Shown: positions 1-19,385 of the stretch, in pieces
Layout of the letters: every line of letters starts with the position of its first letter
Numbering within the stretch: position 1 is the first letter of the stretch
Assembly: GCF_021347895.1 (NCBI RefSeq)
Contig: NC_067130.1
Location: 31,801,823-31,865,822 of the forward strand
Reading direction: 5' to 3'
DNA from: Acanthochromis polyacanthus
Lineage: Eukaryota; Chordata; Actinopteri; Pomacentridae
DNA length: 64,000 nt
Notes under the pieces: generated by a model
Databases searched by the model: none
The model's input: the letters and a program-made list of their open reading frames with translations, nothing else
What the model was told of the DNA's origin: nothing
Position numbers and translations under genes: made by a program

Positions 1-176
1 GTTTACTTGTTAAACCAGTTTTAAAAGAAATATACATTAGAAGTTAAATGAATATCAGCTCCAAATATCGATTATTGGTCCCCTGATTACTAAGAATCAC
101 AATCAGACATGAATAAACTAAATGAGGTTTTCTGAAGGGATTTTTCTCGGTTTCTGTGATTGTGAACAACTCTTAC

Positions 177-7552
<7,376 letters not shown>

Positions 7553-7571
7553 CTTAGCACCTCGATTTTCT

Positions 7572-8075
7572 CTGAGAAAGAAGAAACACCTTTCTTACGC
7601 GTTCACATGACATGCTGTTGTCAAAGAAGCGTCCAGGAAGTTCTGCAACTTGTTGGACCAGAGAACCTAAAGTCATATCTGCTTCATGCAGCTACTGGCA
7701 GAATTGCACAAGATGTAAACAAGATTTAATTTATGGGTAGGTGGTACAGCGATATGGATGACAACAAGTTCCTCATGCTGGTCCCGACTGAAACACTCCT
7801 AAGGCTTACAAAAGGATGCACTCTCAGGATTATACCAATCCTTACACTCTAAGGTCACCAACTGTTACAATTTATTGGCTTTTAATCGAATGAATCGACT
7901 GCCAAGAAATAAGGTTCACACATTCATGTATAAAGTTTAACTTTTTTCCCCATTTGGTGCCACTTGGAGGTCTTCATGTGTCAGGACCTGAACTGGGAAC
8001 CAACAAGTTTGGCTGCACCTTCTATATAATCAGTTAAGTCCAGTTCCTGTTTGGTGACCACAGGTTCTGGATCCG
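7572..8075. other. Sequence immediately 5' of the atp8b1 coding start
   Basis: On the minus strand a long pyrimidine tract and CAG acceptor lie at 7572-7590. This DNA is therefore intron between the ATG-bearing exon and an upstream non-coding exon, not promoter. No gene is seen. Confidence 0.6.
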
Positions 8076-8080
8076 TTTAT

Positions 8081-8446
8081 GGCTGCGTTCCAATATCTAC
8101 ACTACCATACTGTATAGTTTATGTGACAAAGCTTTCGACTGTCCCAGTACACAGCATGATAAATGTAACATGCAGAAAACACCCAGATATTCTGCTACAT
8201 TCAGTCAACTTTTGCAATTTTCAAGCTAGCATGATTTTCTGGCCATTGTGTCCCACAATCCTCTGCAGTTACGTCACGGAGTCTTGATGAGAACTCATTT
8301 TGCACCTCAGACTGTCAGAGTTTAAGGTGTATTAATGTGATGAAGTATTTAGTCACAGTTGTACGCATACTGTATGAAATGCGTACACGTTGTAGGGCAG
8401 CTGAGCTTAAAAAAAAATGACAAAATATGCAATTTGGAACGCAGCC
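8081..8446. mobile_element. 366-bp MITE with GGCTGCGTTCCAA inverted ends
   Basis: The left end GGCTGCGTTCCAATAT and right end ATTTGGAACGCAGCC are inverted copies. The element is flanked by the direct repeat TTTAT (8076-8080 and 8447-8451). The interior contains several CATACTGTAT phrases and no transposase. The ends resemble those of the MITE at 22332-23067, which suggests a common superfamily. Confidence 0.8.
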
Positions 8447-8547
8447 TTTATGAAAAACTCAAGTGGATCTGAGAAGAACCAGCTGTGATCAGAAAGAAAC
8501 CGCTGAGGTGAAAATGCTATATTAGCAATGTTAGCATTAGCAGCCTA

Positions 8548-9316
8548 TAAACAACCACAATTCCAAATTTTCCCTTTGTTTTAGTGCAGACAAAGTATCT
8601 TCTGAAAATGTTCACATTTAAGGATTTTTTTTTTTACAAAACATTATGAACAACCTGAAGTTTATTTAAAAAATGAGTTCAATTTCAACAACATTCATCC
8701 TCAGTTTATCATTTCCACATCACAACTTCCAGATCACAGAGTGTCTACAAAGGAACAGAACATTCAGCGATCTGAAACTGAATGATTTAGTATTTTACTG
8801 TTTTAACGACACAAATCACAAAAAAAAGACAAAAAAAAACCAAAAACAGGACAAAAAATTACAAAATTGAGACGAAATGACAAAAGCGAGACAAACGACA
8901 TGAAGCAAAGCAAAAAAAGAGAAAAAATTTGACAAAAAGTTAGTGACAAAAAATGGACAAACAAAACGAAAAAATTACAAAAGCGAGAAACAAAACGACA
9001 AAAAAAACAAAATGACATGCTGCACAAAACAGCGAATAAAGCAAAACATGTAACGAGGAAGAAAAAGACAACACAAGCGAGACATAAATGAAACAAAATT
9101 ACAAAAATAACAGACAAACAACAAAAGTCAGTCAAAAAAATAAAAACAAGACAAGATATTATGAAAATGAGACAAAATGACAAAAAAAGCAATGTAGTAT
9201 TTTACTTTATGATCAAAACAACTTGTCATGGTCCAGAAATTATTTTTAATTTAAAGTTTTTATAATTTACAATCTGCAGTTAATGTCTTCTCAGGAATTT
9301 TTACACTTTAATCATA
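8548..9316. mobile_element. hAT-like MITE copy carrying an expanded minisatellite
   Basis: The arms at 8548-8799 and 9195-9316 match, in reverse complement, the element at 61434-61910 (for example GAGTGTCTACAAAGGAACA and TTTATGATCAAAACAACT). The middle is replaced by a GACAAAA-rich tandem array. The 12-mer TAGTATTTTACT occurs on both sides of the array (8788-8799 and 9195-9206). The right end appears truncated. Confidence 0.75.
8800..9194. repeat. Minisatellite of GACAAAA / GAGACAAA type
   Basis: Imperfect units combine ATGACAAAA, GCGAGACAAA and ACAAAATGAC with a loose period near 20 bp. Long open frames on the minus strand (Phe/Leu/Cys-rich) are by-products of the repeat and not genes. Confidence 0.85.
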
Positions 9317-10585
9317 CGAACTACTTCACTAGAGACTCACTGAGGCCTTTAGGATTCTGTGCAGCAAATGAATGGATAAAGTCTAGAAACACTGAAATGA
9401 AAAGGAACAAATACATGAGTTTTTAGTAGAATAAACCAAAAAAGGGCTTAATGAAATACTGAACAAAGACTGATGAATCTACAAGCTTCAGTTGTTCAAA
9501 CGAGGAAGAAACAAACAAAGAAATGCTGATGGAAACAGTCAGCTGACGGCAGTCCAACCCAATGAGTTTACAAATGACACACCGTGACTCTGAAGGAAAA
9601 CAAAAATCTCCTGCAGCGATCTGCCAAACAGGAACACAAACAGAAGAGAACGAGGAAATAAGGGAGACAGTCTTAAACAGCTGATCAGTTACACTAAAGT
9701 CTGCCTCAGTAGATTAAAGTAACAGAGAAAAGTCATTCTACTAAAGGAGAAAATCCACTCTGATGTGTTGTGTCGCTTCCAGACTAAAGCAAAGAACCTG
9801 GAGTTCAGGTTTAGTCTCCAATTTGACTGACAAAGCCGGTGTTGTAACGCGATGACATGGCGTTGTGTTTGTGGCGCGTATTGAAGGCACATGTGCAGAG
9901 GTGAGGAATGCCGCCACACCCTCCCTATCGTCTCCACCTTCTGGGTGTTTGCGTGAGATTATTCCGGCTAATTCGTCGCCTGTTTTTAACTCCAACTCGA
10001 CACCGCAGGAGCCGGAGTGATACGGAAACCTGGTGTCCCGTTTCAGACCAAAAGACGGAGAGAAAACAGGCGAACGGGAGCCTCGACTGAGAAAGACAAA
10101 GAGGGACAATCCTCGTAATTTATATCCTGAGATAGTAAGACTGGAGGAGCAGGACAAACCTCCAACGGTGACTCAGAAAGTCTATAAATAAACCTCCATT
10201 CAGGGCCATTAAAACACAATCTGACCTTTAAAAAGCTGAAGGATGATTCCAGAACTCCAGGATATTTTACAGTAATTGTCAGATAATCCATGTAGAAAAT
10301 ACTAAAACATGTAGTAGTTGTGTAAATGTTCTTGGCTTGAGACCAAATCTAATAAAAAGGAGAGAAGAAACCAAATATGTCTGGAGTTCCCCCTAAAATG
10401 ACATTTTTCTCTCATCCCACTCCCCTGATGACCAAACTGAATCTCAAATATAACCGTTTAAATGGAATTTAAATCTCCTTTTTTCCATTGATGTCTCTTG
10501 TAATTGTGGGAAGAAATGTTTTAATCAACATAATATTTTAAATAATAATAATTATGCATGTTTCGCACAACAACCCTGTTGACAT
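9317..10585. other. Intron/intergenic DNA without a recognised gene
   Basis: A more GC-rich stretch at 9830-10080 has overlapping open frames of up to 138 codons on both strands. None shows a known domain, splice context or codon bias that I can support. The rest is unremarkable. Confidence 0.5.
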
Positions 10586-10587
10586 TT

Positions 10588-11002
10588 GTCTTTTGTGACT
10601 CGTTTGTCAGTTTTTGCATAATTTTTATCATTTCATGTCATTATTTCGTGTCTTGTTTTTCACATTGTGTCTCATTTCTCATTTTATGACTCATTTTTGT
10701 CGTTTTATGTCAATCTGTGTGTCATTACTGTTTTGTCTCACTTTTCTCATTTTGTGTCTCGTTTTTGTCGTTTTGAGTTTCATTTGTCCTTTTATGTCCT
10801 GTTTTTCTCATTTTGCATTTCATTTTTGTCATTTTGTGTCTCGTCTTGTTTTTCTCATTTTATTCGCTTGTGTCTCATGTTTGTTTTGTGTCTTGTTTTT
10901 CTCATTTTGTGCATCATTTTTCTCGTTTTCTGTCTCATTTCTGCCGTTTTGTGTTTTGTCTCTCATTTTTCTCATTCTGTGTCTTGTTTTTGTTGTCAAC
11001 AT
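10588..11002. repeat. Minisatellite of TTTTGTGTCTCATTTTTGTC type
   Basis: Imperfect units of about 20-22 bp such as TTTTGTGTCTCATTTTTGTC, with TCGTTTTTGTCGTTTTG variants. It is the reverse-complement sequence type of the 8.8 kb array, but its flanks are unrelated, so it is an independent array. Confidence 0.8.
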
Positions 11003-11094
11003 CATCCAACAGTTTTCCCAATGAATGTGTAGAGCAAAGCTATGTCCTCATATTTTTTCATATTTTCATAACACTGTCAGCCTTGACTGAATGT

Positions 11095-11330
11095 CGCACT
11101 CTACCTAAAAGATGCAAGATCACCACAAAAACACGCAAAATCACTACACCAGGAGGCAAAATTATGACACTAAATTGATAGAAAAAGATGAAAAAACACA
11201 AAAGACAAACCTCCGGGAAAAGGTTCAAAATCACGATAAAGATGCACAAAATTACTAGAAAAAAAATGGCAAAATTACCACAAAAAGATGCAAATCACCA
11301 TAAAAACCACACAATCACTACAAAAAGGAA
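11095..11330. repeat. Degenerate tandem repeat (AAAATCACTACAAAAAGATGCA type)
   Basis: Repeated phrases such as AAGATGCAAGATCACCACAAAAA, ATCACTACA and AAAAAGATGCAAATCACCA form a short degenerate array. A TAGCTAGC-rich stretch follows at 11350-11420. No gene is seen. Confidence 0.55.
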
Positions 11331-11531
11331 GTTCGTCCTCTTGGTCAGCAGTAACAGCTAGCTAAATATCTAGCTTCTACTGCTGAGAATAAGCTAGCAT
11401 TAGCATGGACTAGCAACCCTGTTACTGTGATCAGAGTGGGGTTAGCAAACAACAAATAAAACATGGAATAAAAATGCTACCATTGATGTGTAAGCTGAGT
11501 CAATCAAGTCTGATAGTTTATTACCTATTAT

Positions 11532-12794
11532 CAGGGGTGGAAAGCAACGAATTACATTTACTCACATTACTGTAATTGAGTACTTTTTAGGAGTAATTTG
11601 TAATTTTCAGAGTAGTTTTTGAAATGTGTAATTTTTACTTTTACTCAATTACATTTTGACCCAAGTATTTTACTTCACTACATTTGAAACCCCTCACGTT
11701 ACTGAGTACAATATTGATAGTGAAAAAAATTAAATGCGGGCAGAAAACCAGTATGTCCCCAGAACTGAACGTCAATTGCGTGACCTTGCCTTGCGCGCGC
11801 CCTCATAATCTGGATCTACGCGTTGGAAGATGGCTATTGCTGACCGAGATATGGAGATCGTGAAGGAGGAAGAGTCCGAAGAAGACACAAATTCTGGAGA
11901 GGAAAGCCACAAAAATCCTTGGCCAAACTTAGAAGACTTATTTGCGTTCAAACGCACAAAGGGCAACAACGTTAGAATTCTGTGTAAAATGTGCCTGCCC
12001 GGCAAAACGGAGCTTTCAGCATATAAGACATCAACGTCTAATTTGCGAAAGCATGTGGTAGTAAGTTAGCACGTTTTTATTTGTTCTATCAGGTTGTAAT
12101 TCTTCTTTATTACTGTATCTCTGCTCTGTGTTGTAAATCGTTCTATTTGCTAAATTCTCGGATCTTCTATTTTCTGTGTGAGTTCGCCGTTTCGTCCGGT
12201 GTTAGCTAGTCGCGGCTAGCTTGCGGTTAGCGGCTAGGCCGTGGTTTGTTGTTATTTTTCCTATATTTGTGTATAATAATATAATGTATAACAGTGGGAC
12301 CCTGTGGACATTTGAATTTGAATTTTGGGATCCTGTGGGCACTTTATGTTGTGTGCATTTTGTGTTTTTGAATACTTTGATTCTTGTTTAAATTTCTTTA
12401 TTCTTATCATAATGTTGTCGGTTGGACAATGGGACTGAAAAAAGTTTGCACTATACAGTACAGGTTGTGACTGTCCTTGTTTTCCTTGTGTTGAGAATCA
12501 TGTTACTGAGCCTAGCTGAGCTTTTCTAAGTGTGGATGTGCACTTTAATATGCCTCAAAGTTGATTAAAACAACTTGTGCTGAACTTTATTCATGACTCA
12601 TCCTTATTTTTGCATTAAATAAATTAAAGTAACGAAGTAACTTGTACTCAAATTACATTTTAAATGAAGTAATTTTGTACTTTTACTCGAGTACATTTTT
12701 AGATGGGTACTTTTACTTTTACTCTGAGTAGAATTTAAACAAAGTAAAGATACTTTTACTCAATTACATTTTTCCAGTACTTTTTTCACCTCTG
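11532..12794 (+). mobile_element. hAT-superfamily DNA transposon, internally reduced, 1263 bp
   Basis: The element begins CAGGGGTGGAAAG and ends CACCTCTG (inverted: CAGAGGTGAAAA). It is flanked by a perfect 8-bp duplication CCTATTAT at 11524-11531 and 12795-12802, the hallmark of hAT transposition. Sub-terminal regions on both sides repeat TACTTTTACTCAATTACATT-like phrases in opposite orientation. It carries one BED-finger exon and no catalytic RNase H-like domain, so it is a non-autonomous or decayed copy. Confidence 0.9.
11830..12069 (+). pseudogene. BED-zinc-finger N-terminal exon of a hAT transposase
   Basis: A 79-codon frame begins MAIADRDMEIVKEEESEED and carries WPNLEDLFAF, then CKMC, then a histidine in SNLRKHV. 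This is the C..C..H pattern of BED fingers (ZBED/hAT transposase N-termini). The frame runs past GTGGTAGTAAG, where a splice donor may lie. No downstream catalytic exon exists before the element end at 12794, so the protein cannot be a working transposase. It may be a relic exon kept by internal deletion. Confidence 0.75.
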
Positions 12795-12802
12795 CCTATT
12801 AT

Positions 12803-14725
12803 CGATGAATGTGGAGCAGAAAATTGCAAAAGAGAAGGTTTATTATTCAAACATTTTGAAGCCTAAATGTCCTCCAATTCTGGAATGACCTACATACATT
12901 TATATGTCCTGATAGACATGCATAGATAAGGCTTTTTGGTGGGAAATCCCTGTCCGACATTTGACTCGCTGCTCCGGTGCAGTCGATGCCAGAGTTTCGG
13001 TTCACCGCTTCCCATCAGATTAATGTATAATGTGGTGGAGGAGTCCATTAGCACACCTGATAAGGTTCATTAGCCCGCCGTCCAAGAACAAACACAGGTA
13101 AAAAGCAGCGAACGGTGCCAAGAAGTCTCCAAAAAACAAACAAAGGGAAGTGAATGGGATGAATGTGGACCACAGTGGGCCTCTAAATGGAGAAACTGAA
13201 GATTTAAATTCGTCAAATCTACTTCCTCCTTTAGATTCGTCCTTTCAGAGTTTAATTGTTGAGTTTTCGTGCCATGTGTGGGGAATTCGGAGGAGACTAT
13301 AGCATCAAATTAGGACTTGTTCGGGTGCAAATAATGAATAAATGATGGCTGAAACTCATTTATCTCCTTCAGTTTCAGAGTCCCTCAGCTTACTGGGGCA
13401 ACAAGAGTCTTCTTTAATGCCAAAGTCCAAACACCTACTTGGAAAAGAGCCTGCCGGGATGTTGTGCCAACTCTGTGTTCCCATTTCATGCGAGAAATTC
13501 TTAACGACTTGCCTGACACGAAAATCAAGTTCAGTGTGTCATTACAGAAACATTCTCCCGTGCTCCGGTTTGAGTTTAAACATTTACAAATAAACAGGAT
13601 TTAACAAGTTATCTCGTCGACGACCAATTAATCTCCACATAAGTAATTTTACAGGAATGTTTACCTGCTTGTACTTGAATGTTTTACTTGATCGTGGTGC
13701 AGTCAGTTGTAAAAACATTGAACTAATCCTGTTTTATTTCCCCACAAAACCAGACCAGCACAGAGTTGGTTTGAGCTAAATGAACATTGTTTCTGCTTCA
13801 TTTAGGAGACTTTAGAGCTTTAAGGGTAAAGAATCTGTGTTCGTACGTCAGACAAGCCCAAGTTTCATCCTCATCAACAACATTTCACAACTTTGATGCA
13901 AAGTTGCAGCAAAGTCTCCACCTACACACATGAATTGCGTGCAACAGTAGTCAAACACAACACGAACCGTCCTCTACCTCTAAAGACAGCGCAAAATAAC
14001 ATTTCAGAGACAGTTCAAATAGCAACAACTGAGGATTTATGGTTTGTCCATGAATGTATAGCATCAGAAACAACAGGAGGTTAGATTTTGGTCTTATCTT
14101 GTAATTGTGAAATGAAGTCTCTTTAACCTTTAACTTAGCCATCGTATCAACTACAACTCAGAGACACAGTCCTCCTCCAAGGCTGCTCATTCCCCCATAT
14201 GGCATCGTCAGAAATGCAGCACTTGTTTATTAGTTATTGATGATCAGAAATCACAGCAACAGAATATAGATGTACCCACAAACACAATGACCTCGCGTTG
14301 AGCATAGGCATGTGTACACTATGTACAAATACCAATCACGTGACCTAAATATGTAGCAGAATGGACGGAACTCAGAAACACCCCCACAACTTTATCAATT
14401 GTTCCTTGTATCATTTCCAGGATAAGTCCTGATACGTCCACAGCGGTGGATTTGTAGTAGGATCACAATCATGTGATCGTCACCAGGCAGCTGATGTAGT
14501 GTTCACTTGTTGCCATGGTTACAGCGATGCCGTGCCGCTATTTCGCAATGAAACAGAAATCAAATCCGTGAATCCAGACTACAAGCCGCATCACTGCCAG
14601 AATCTAATCACTTGGTCCTTGTGTTTTCAACCAGTTAACATCATCACCATCAAGAATTCAAAGCAATAAGTTTATGTACTACTATGATATTGTCAACACC
14701 TTAGTTACCACAATTTTATCTACAC
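12803..14725. other. Non-coding DNA, probably the long atp8b1 5' intron
   Basis: No gene, RNA or repeat can be supported here. A stretch near 12950-13100 (CTCGCTGCTCCGGTGCAGTC and nearby) is less AT-rich than its surroundings and could be a conserved non-coding element. That is only a guess without an alignment. Confidence 0.4.
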
Positions 14726-14731
14726 ACAAGG

Positions 14732-14800
14732 TACACTACTGTTCAAAAGTTTGGGGTCACTTAGAAATGTCCTTTTTAAATAAAAAAAAAAAGCAGTTTT
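14732..14800. mobile_element. Solitary terminal repeat of a Tc1/mariner MITE
   Basis: TACACTACTGTTCAAAAGTT followed by TGGGGTCACTTAGAAATGTCC is the widespread fish Tc1-type terminal repeat. It recurs 210 bp downstream as the left end of a complete copy. Here it stands alone, so it is a truncated older insertion. Confidence 0.75.
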
Positions 14801-14943
14801 CTTCAACAAAAATGATTAAATCCTTGGATTAATGACACTTATCAAAAATTAATGTAATACAGGTCTGTTTTCCCACAAGATATTAACAGGAAGTGAATTT
14901 TAGTTTGTTTCCAGTTCTGTGGGCGTTTTTCCTGTTTATTAAG

Positions 14944-15304
14944 TACACTAATGTCCAAGAGTTTGGGGTCACTTAGAAATGTCCTTATTTTGAAAGAAAA
15001 ACTGTTTTTTTCAATGAAAATACCATTAAATGAAAGATAAATCCAGTGTAGACATTGCTAATGTGGTAAATGACTATTGTAGCTGGAAACGGCTGATTTT
15101 TAATGGAATACCTCCATAGGGGTACAGAGGAACATTTCCATCAACCATCACTCCTGTGTTCTAATGCTACATTGTGTTAGCTAATTGGCTAACTGATGAT
15201 TAGAAAACCCTTGTGCAGTTACGTTAGCACATGAATAAAAGTGGGAGTTTTCATGGAAGACATGAAATAGTCTGGATGACCCCAAACTTTTGAATGATAG
15301 TGTA
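14944..15304. mobile_element. Tc1/mariner-derived MITE, about 360 bp
   Basis: The left end TACACTAATGTCCAAGAGTT and right end CCAAACTTTTGAATGATAGTGTA are inverted copies, both bounded by TA. The interior has no coding capacity. The TGGGGTCACTTAGAAATGTCC motif next to the left end is typical of this abundant teleost family. Confidence 0.85.
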
Positions 15305-15960
15305 GATATAGAAGTTTTACCAAATAAAACTAAATAAAAATATGAGATTAAAGAATAAAGATTGACAAGACTGGTAAGTAGAGTCTCTGCTCAGAACCAG
15401 ACGGTGTTGAAGCGTCACATCGACACTTATGATGGTTTACAAAGGAAAGAAACCCGACTAGCCCAGTGGAGGTTTCTGTAGCGGCTCGTTGACATAGTTT
15501 TAAACCAAACTCTGCGATTTCACACGAGTCTGAACATGAAACTGGAGTGAGGAGGGGAAGAAGGAACAAAGGGTCTGGAGGAGGGAACGAACGAGAAGAA
15601 AAGAGGAAACCAAGAGTAGAAGGTGAAGAAGATCTCTCACCCGAAATGACTTGTGGTTTTGGATTTTCAGATCTTAGTAAAACAACACTTAGGATTTAAG
15701 ATTTGAGTCTTTAGTTCACAAGTTTAAGACGGAAACACCCCGATGTAACAACAAAACCATCCTCATCCTCTGGTCAAACAAAGCGCCACGCCAAAGGAAC
15801 ACACGAGCAGAAATAAAGCCCTGCGTCACGCCTGCATTCATCTACATATTCTCCTACAAACCCGTCATCTCAGCAGGAATGTACGGCATTCAATTAACTG
15901 TTTTCTGCACTGTGAAGGAGTCAGCTGAGGTGAACTGGTTTCAAACATGCGACTGTTTTT
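15305..15960. other. Non-coding DNA
   Basis: A purine-rich stretch at 15540-15640 (GAGGAGGGGAAGAAGG type) is the only notable feature. No gene or repeat family is recognised. Confidence 0.4.
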
Positions 15961-16491
15961 TTAACCCTCGTGTCGTCCTGCGGGCTAAATAGATCCATTT
16001 TAAAGTTTGAAAATATGGAAAAAAATGTCTATTTTCACAGTGAAAACTTCAACATTTTCAATATTTTTGAGAACTTTTTTAAAAAAATTTTAGGGGAAAG
16101 AAAGAAATGTTAAAAATCTCTAAGAACATTCAGGGGAGAAAACGATCAACCAAAATTCAGCGAAATTCACTGGATTTTGATTGATTTTTTCTAAATGATC
16201 TTAAAGAAAATAGAACTTTTACTGATATATATCACTTTAGATATTTTTAACATTTTTTGGGAAGGTTTTTAATCAATCATTCTTTGAAAATATTTACATT
16301 TTGTTTCATTTGTTTTTTTTGCCAAAATTAGGGATTTTTTTAAAAAAACAAGGAAAACTTAAGGATTTTTTTGCAATTTATTTACTGAACATTTTGCAAT
16401 TTTTTTATAAATTTGGGGAATTTTTTTTGCAGAATTCTTTGAGGGAACAATATTTTTTAGAGCTCGTAAATGAGGACAACAGGAGGGTTAA
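15961..16491. mobile_element. TTAA-flanked MITE, copy 1
   Basis: It begins TTAACCCTCGTGTCGTCCTG and ends GGACAACAGGAGGGTTAA, so the ends are inverted and both include TTAA. A second copy lies at 41611-42075 and a fragment at about 32640-32960. TTAA target sites are used by piggyBac and Kolobok elements. Which family applies cannot be told without a transposase. Confidence 0.8.
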
Positions 16492-18480
16492 AGTCTAAAA
16501 CACCAAAAGCTCCCTCAAATTAAACCATTGAGGTGTAAAAATCAGGTCTAGTCACTGAAAAGCAGATTGAAAATCCTCAGTATTTCTGATTCTGACTGAA
16601 TTCTGCAGCTGCATGACGTCAAACATTTTCCAGCAGGACTCCACCTGCTTCTTTGTTCTTTCAATGCCAGCAGATCCGTTTCAAAGATCTCATTCATGAG
16701 TGTTTTGCTGCACTTTAAGGTAAAATAGCCGCAACATGAGCAGAAACTAAAGGGGGACGTTGGATTCACAGAGTCCCACCCTCACCTGAGGGGATGTAGG
16801 TGAGATTTAAGGGTGGGGGAGGATGGAAACAAGAGCTGTGATGCCAACATGCAGACATTTAGGTTTGTTGTTATTTAGATAGAAAACATGAAGAGCAGCA
16901 TGTAGAGAGACGTGAGATTTTAATCAAGCAGCCACATGCAAAACGGAACGTGCAAAGATGAGCAGCGTTCATATTAAAAACACTTAATGAAGGTAATTAC
17001 TTTGGCTTGGAGTCCAGAGAACAAGCGTTTGTCACCTTTTCCTTGACTCTCATTCCATTTTTCCTTTAATCGAAATCTAAACACGACTCCTGATCAAGTT
17101 ACAGTCATGAGTTTTAAGTGTTTCAGCTTCAAGAATTCATGGAAATGTGTAAAAATACTTCAGTTTTTTTGCTGTTTGCATGAAGAAGACATCAGATCTT
17201 GTCAAAACTTGCCTTTAAAAAAAAATCAAACAAACAAATAAAAATGAGTTTTAGGATTTAAACAAACATTCTCAACAATTTTAAGGATCAGCCTTTCTGT
17301 TATCCATCATTCATTCTCCGTTATCAAAATCCACGTCACGATGAAAAAACAACCTCCAGCCCACCACATGAAAACTTCATGTTTTGAAGATGATCTGGAT
17401 CGTGCAGAAGCCAGTCCTGCTTGTTTTCTGTGATAAATGATCAGTTTTAAACATAATTTTCATCTCCCTGCGTGCAAATGTTCCACCACAACAGTTCAAT
17501 CTTTGGAATCGTCTTAAAGAAATATAAATCCATAATTATTTCTTCTACCCCAAAAGTTTGACCCAAACAGGCTTTTCCATTCAACCAGCTTCAGATTCAG
17601 CGCATGTATTGACAATGACGTCTTTAAAAAAAGCGTAGATGTGTTGTGTAATTGTTATTTTGCAGTGTTTTTTTACAGATAATATCCAGTAAAACCCAAA
17701 GAAAAATGCATTAATTTTCATGTTAAGTCTTTAAAAAAAATCACGAAAAACTTCAAAATGTGCAGAAAAATACAAAATAGAAGCACAACTGCTGCCAACT
17801 TCCAAAACATCTCGTCACATTTTCCAGCTTTGTCGCTAAACACTGAATTATACGTTTATGCCAACTTCTAAAGACGGCATGAATGAATAAGTTTAAGAGA
17901 AACAGTAGAAAAACAAACAGAAGTGAAATACAAGCTTTAATTTAAAGTAGAAACAAGCTCAGTGCAGGTATTGACCTAAATTCAGTGATTATAGTTGAAA
18001 CTCTCCACCAGAATGACACCTGTTGAGCCTGAAAGCAGCTTCATTTACAACAAAACACCATCGTCTGTTTTCATTCCCGGAGCGTAACACCTCCACCTTC
18101 TAGCCCCGCCCCCCTCTTCAAACATCGACCAATGGGAGCGCTGCATGGATCTCAGAGAACAGGTTTGGGTTTGAGGCCTCAGGGCGTCTCCACGGCAACA
18201 GGAAGACTGAGAAGAAGTAGGAAACATGACGGCAGAGAAACCCGAGAGGACGGAGGAGGAGCTCAGAGGAGGAAATAAATCAGAAGATAATGACCACCGA
18301 TGGATTTATTTAGACTTCTGTAGCATGTTTACCGTCATCTGTCCTTATAGGTTCATTTAAAACACACAGAATTCAGCTTTTTACACTTTTTTCATTCAAT
18401 GAAAGTGCAGAAATGTGGTTACTTCCATTGTAAATACACAACTGGTTTCAAAATTAGAGATTTTTCTGAATTTTTCCATA
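16492..18480. other. Non-coding DNA with one promoter-like GC-rich patch
   Basis: Mostly AT-rich intron-like sequence. The only distinctive part is 18060-18290, described separately. Confidence 0.4.
18060..18290. promoter_or_regulatory. GC-rich patch with GC box and CCAAT box
   Basis: Within AT-rich DNA this patch holds GCCCCGCCCCCC near 18103 and ACCAATGGGAGC near 18129. On the plus strand a short frame starting MTAEKPERTEEELRGG (18225) follows but closes after about 44 codons. It could be an alternative promoter or enhancer in the atp8b1 5' intron. No spliced gene could be traced. Confidence 0.3.
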
Positions 18481-19385
18481 ACATCCATCGTTATGAAAGA
18501 AAATTAAGGATATTAAAGGTTTAAAATAATGGTACTGTATATAAATAGTCACAATATTCGTAATTTATAGATATTAATGGTTATATTAAAGAAAATATAT
18601 TTTTATTAAGGTCTACAAAAACAATGATACTGTGTTTAAATTAGCAAAATATCCTTATTTTAAAGATATTTTTGTTATTTGAAAGAAAAAATATTCATTT
18701 TAACAAATGAAAAATGCCTAATATGCCTTTTAAACTTATTTTACTTATTTGGAAATTTAGAGATAAGTGAAATCATCAAAAAAAAAAGATTAATTTAAAT
18801 TCGAACAAAAAAATGGCCAAAACTGTACATTCTGTACTTAAAATAGCAAAATAAAAATCTTTATTTTATAGATATCTATTTTTACATTAAAGAAAAATTA
18901 CTTACATTAAGGTCTAAAATAATGGTACTGTGTTTAAATCTGAAAAATGTCCTTATTTTAAAGATATTTGTTGGAAAAAATATTCATATTAAGGACTGAA
19001 AAATAGTGAATATATTTTTAAAAATGATATTTTGCTTATTTTAGACATTTAGAGAGAATGACTAATAAAATCATCAATAAAAAGCATTAATTTTCATGTA
19101 AACTATAAATAAATGGCCAAAACTGTACATAATGTCCACATGAAAAGTTTGTACTTTACAAACTAAAAGAAAAATTATGTACATTAAGGTCTAAAAAAAA
19201 AAGGTAGATATGTTTTGTAATTGTTATTTTACAGAAGAAAATTGTTCTTTCGTCCTTAATATTTGATTTTTTTCGAGTAAATAACATAAAATAGTTATAA
19301 AATATGGATATTTAGCTGATTTAAATACAGTAAAAATAATGTAAACATGTAAAAATTAACAACTACCACATTGACAGTTGTGGTT
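18480..19385. repeat. AT-rich tandem repeat, period about 300 bp
   Basis: The phrase AAATGGCCAAAACTGTACAT occurs near 18807 and 19110. A phrase with TGGTACTGTGTTTAAAT and CTTATTTTAAAGATATTT occurs near 18630 and 18920. Both spacings give units of roughly 300 bp. Vocabulary is shared with 3.9-4.9 kb and with 17.6-17.75 kb. Confidence 0.6.

Noticed and set aside
8803..9192. Phe/Leu/Cys-rich frame of 129 codons
   Set aside because: By-product of the GACAAAA minisatellite; the same artefact occurs at 10614, 24498, 27533, 31753 and 40885.
9741..10157. 138-codon minus-strand frame
   Set aside because: No recognisable domain, overlapping frames on both strands, and no splice context.
10588..11002. 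Possible CRISPR-like array
   Set aside because: Units are adjacent and imperfect without unique spacers; it is a eukaryotic minisatellite. The same holds for all arrays in the window.
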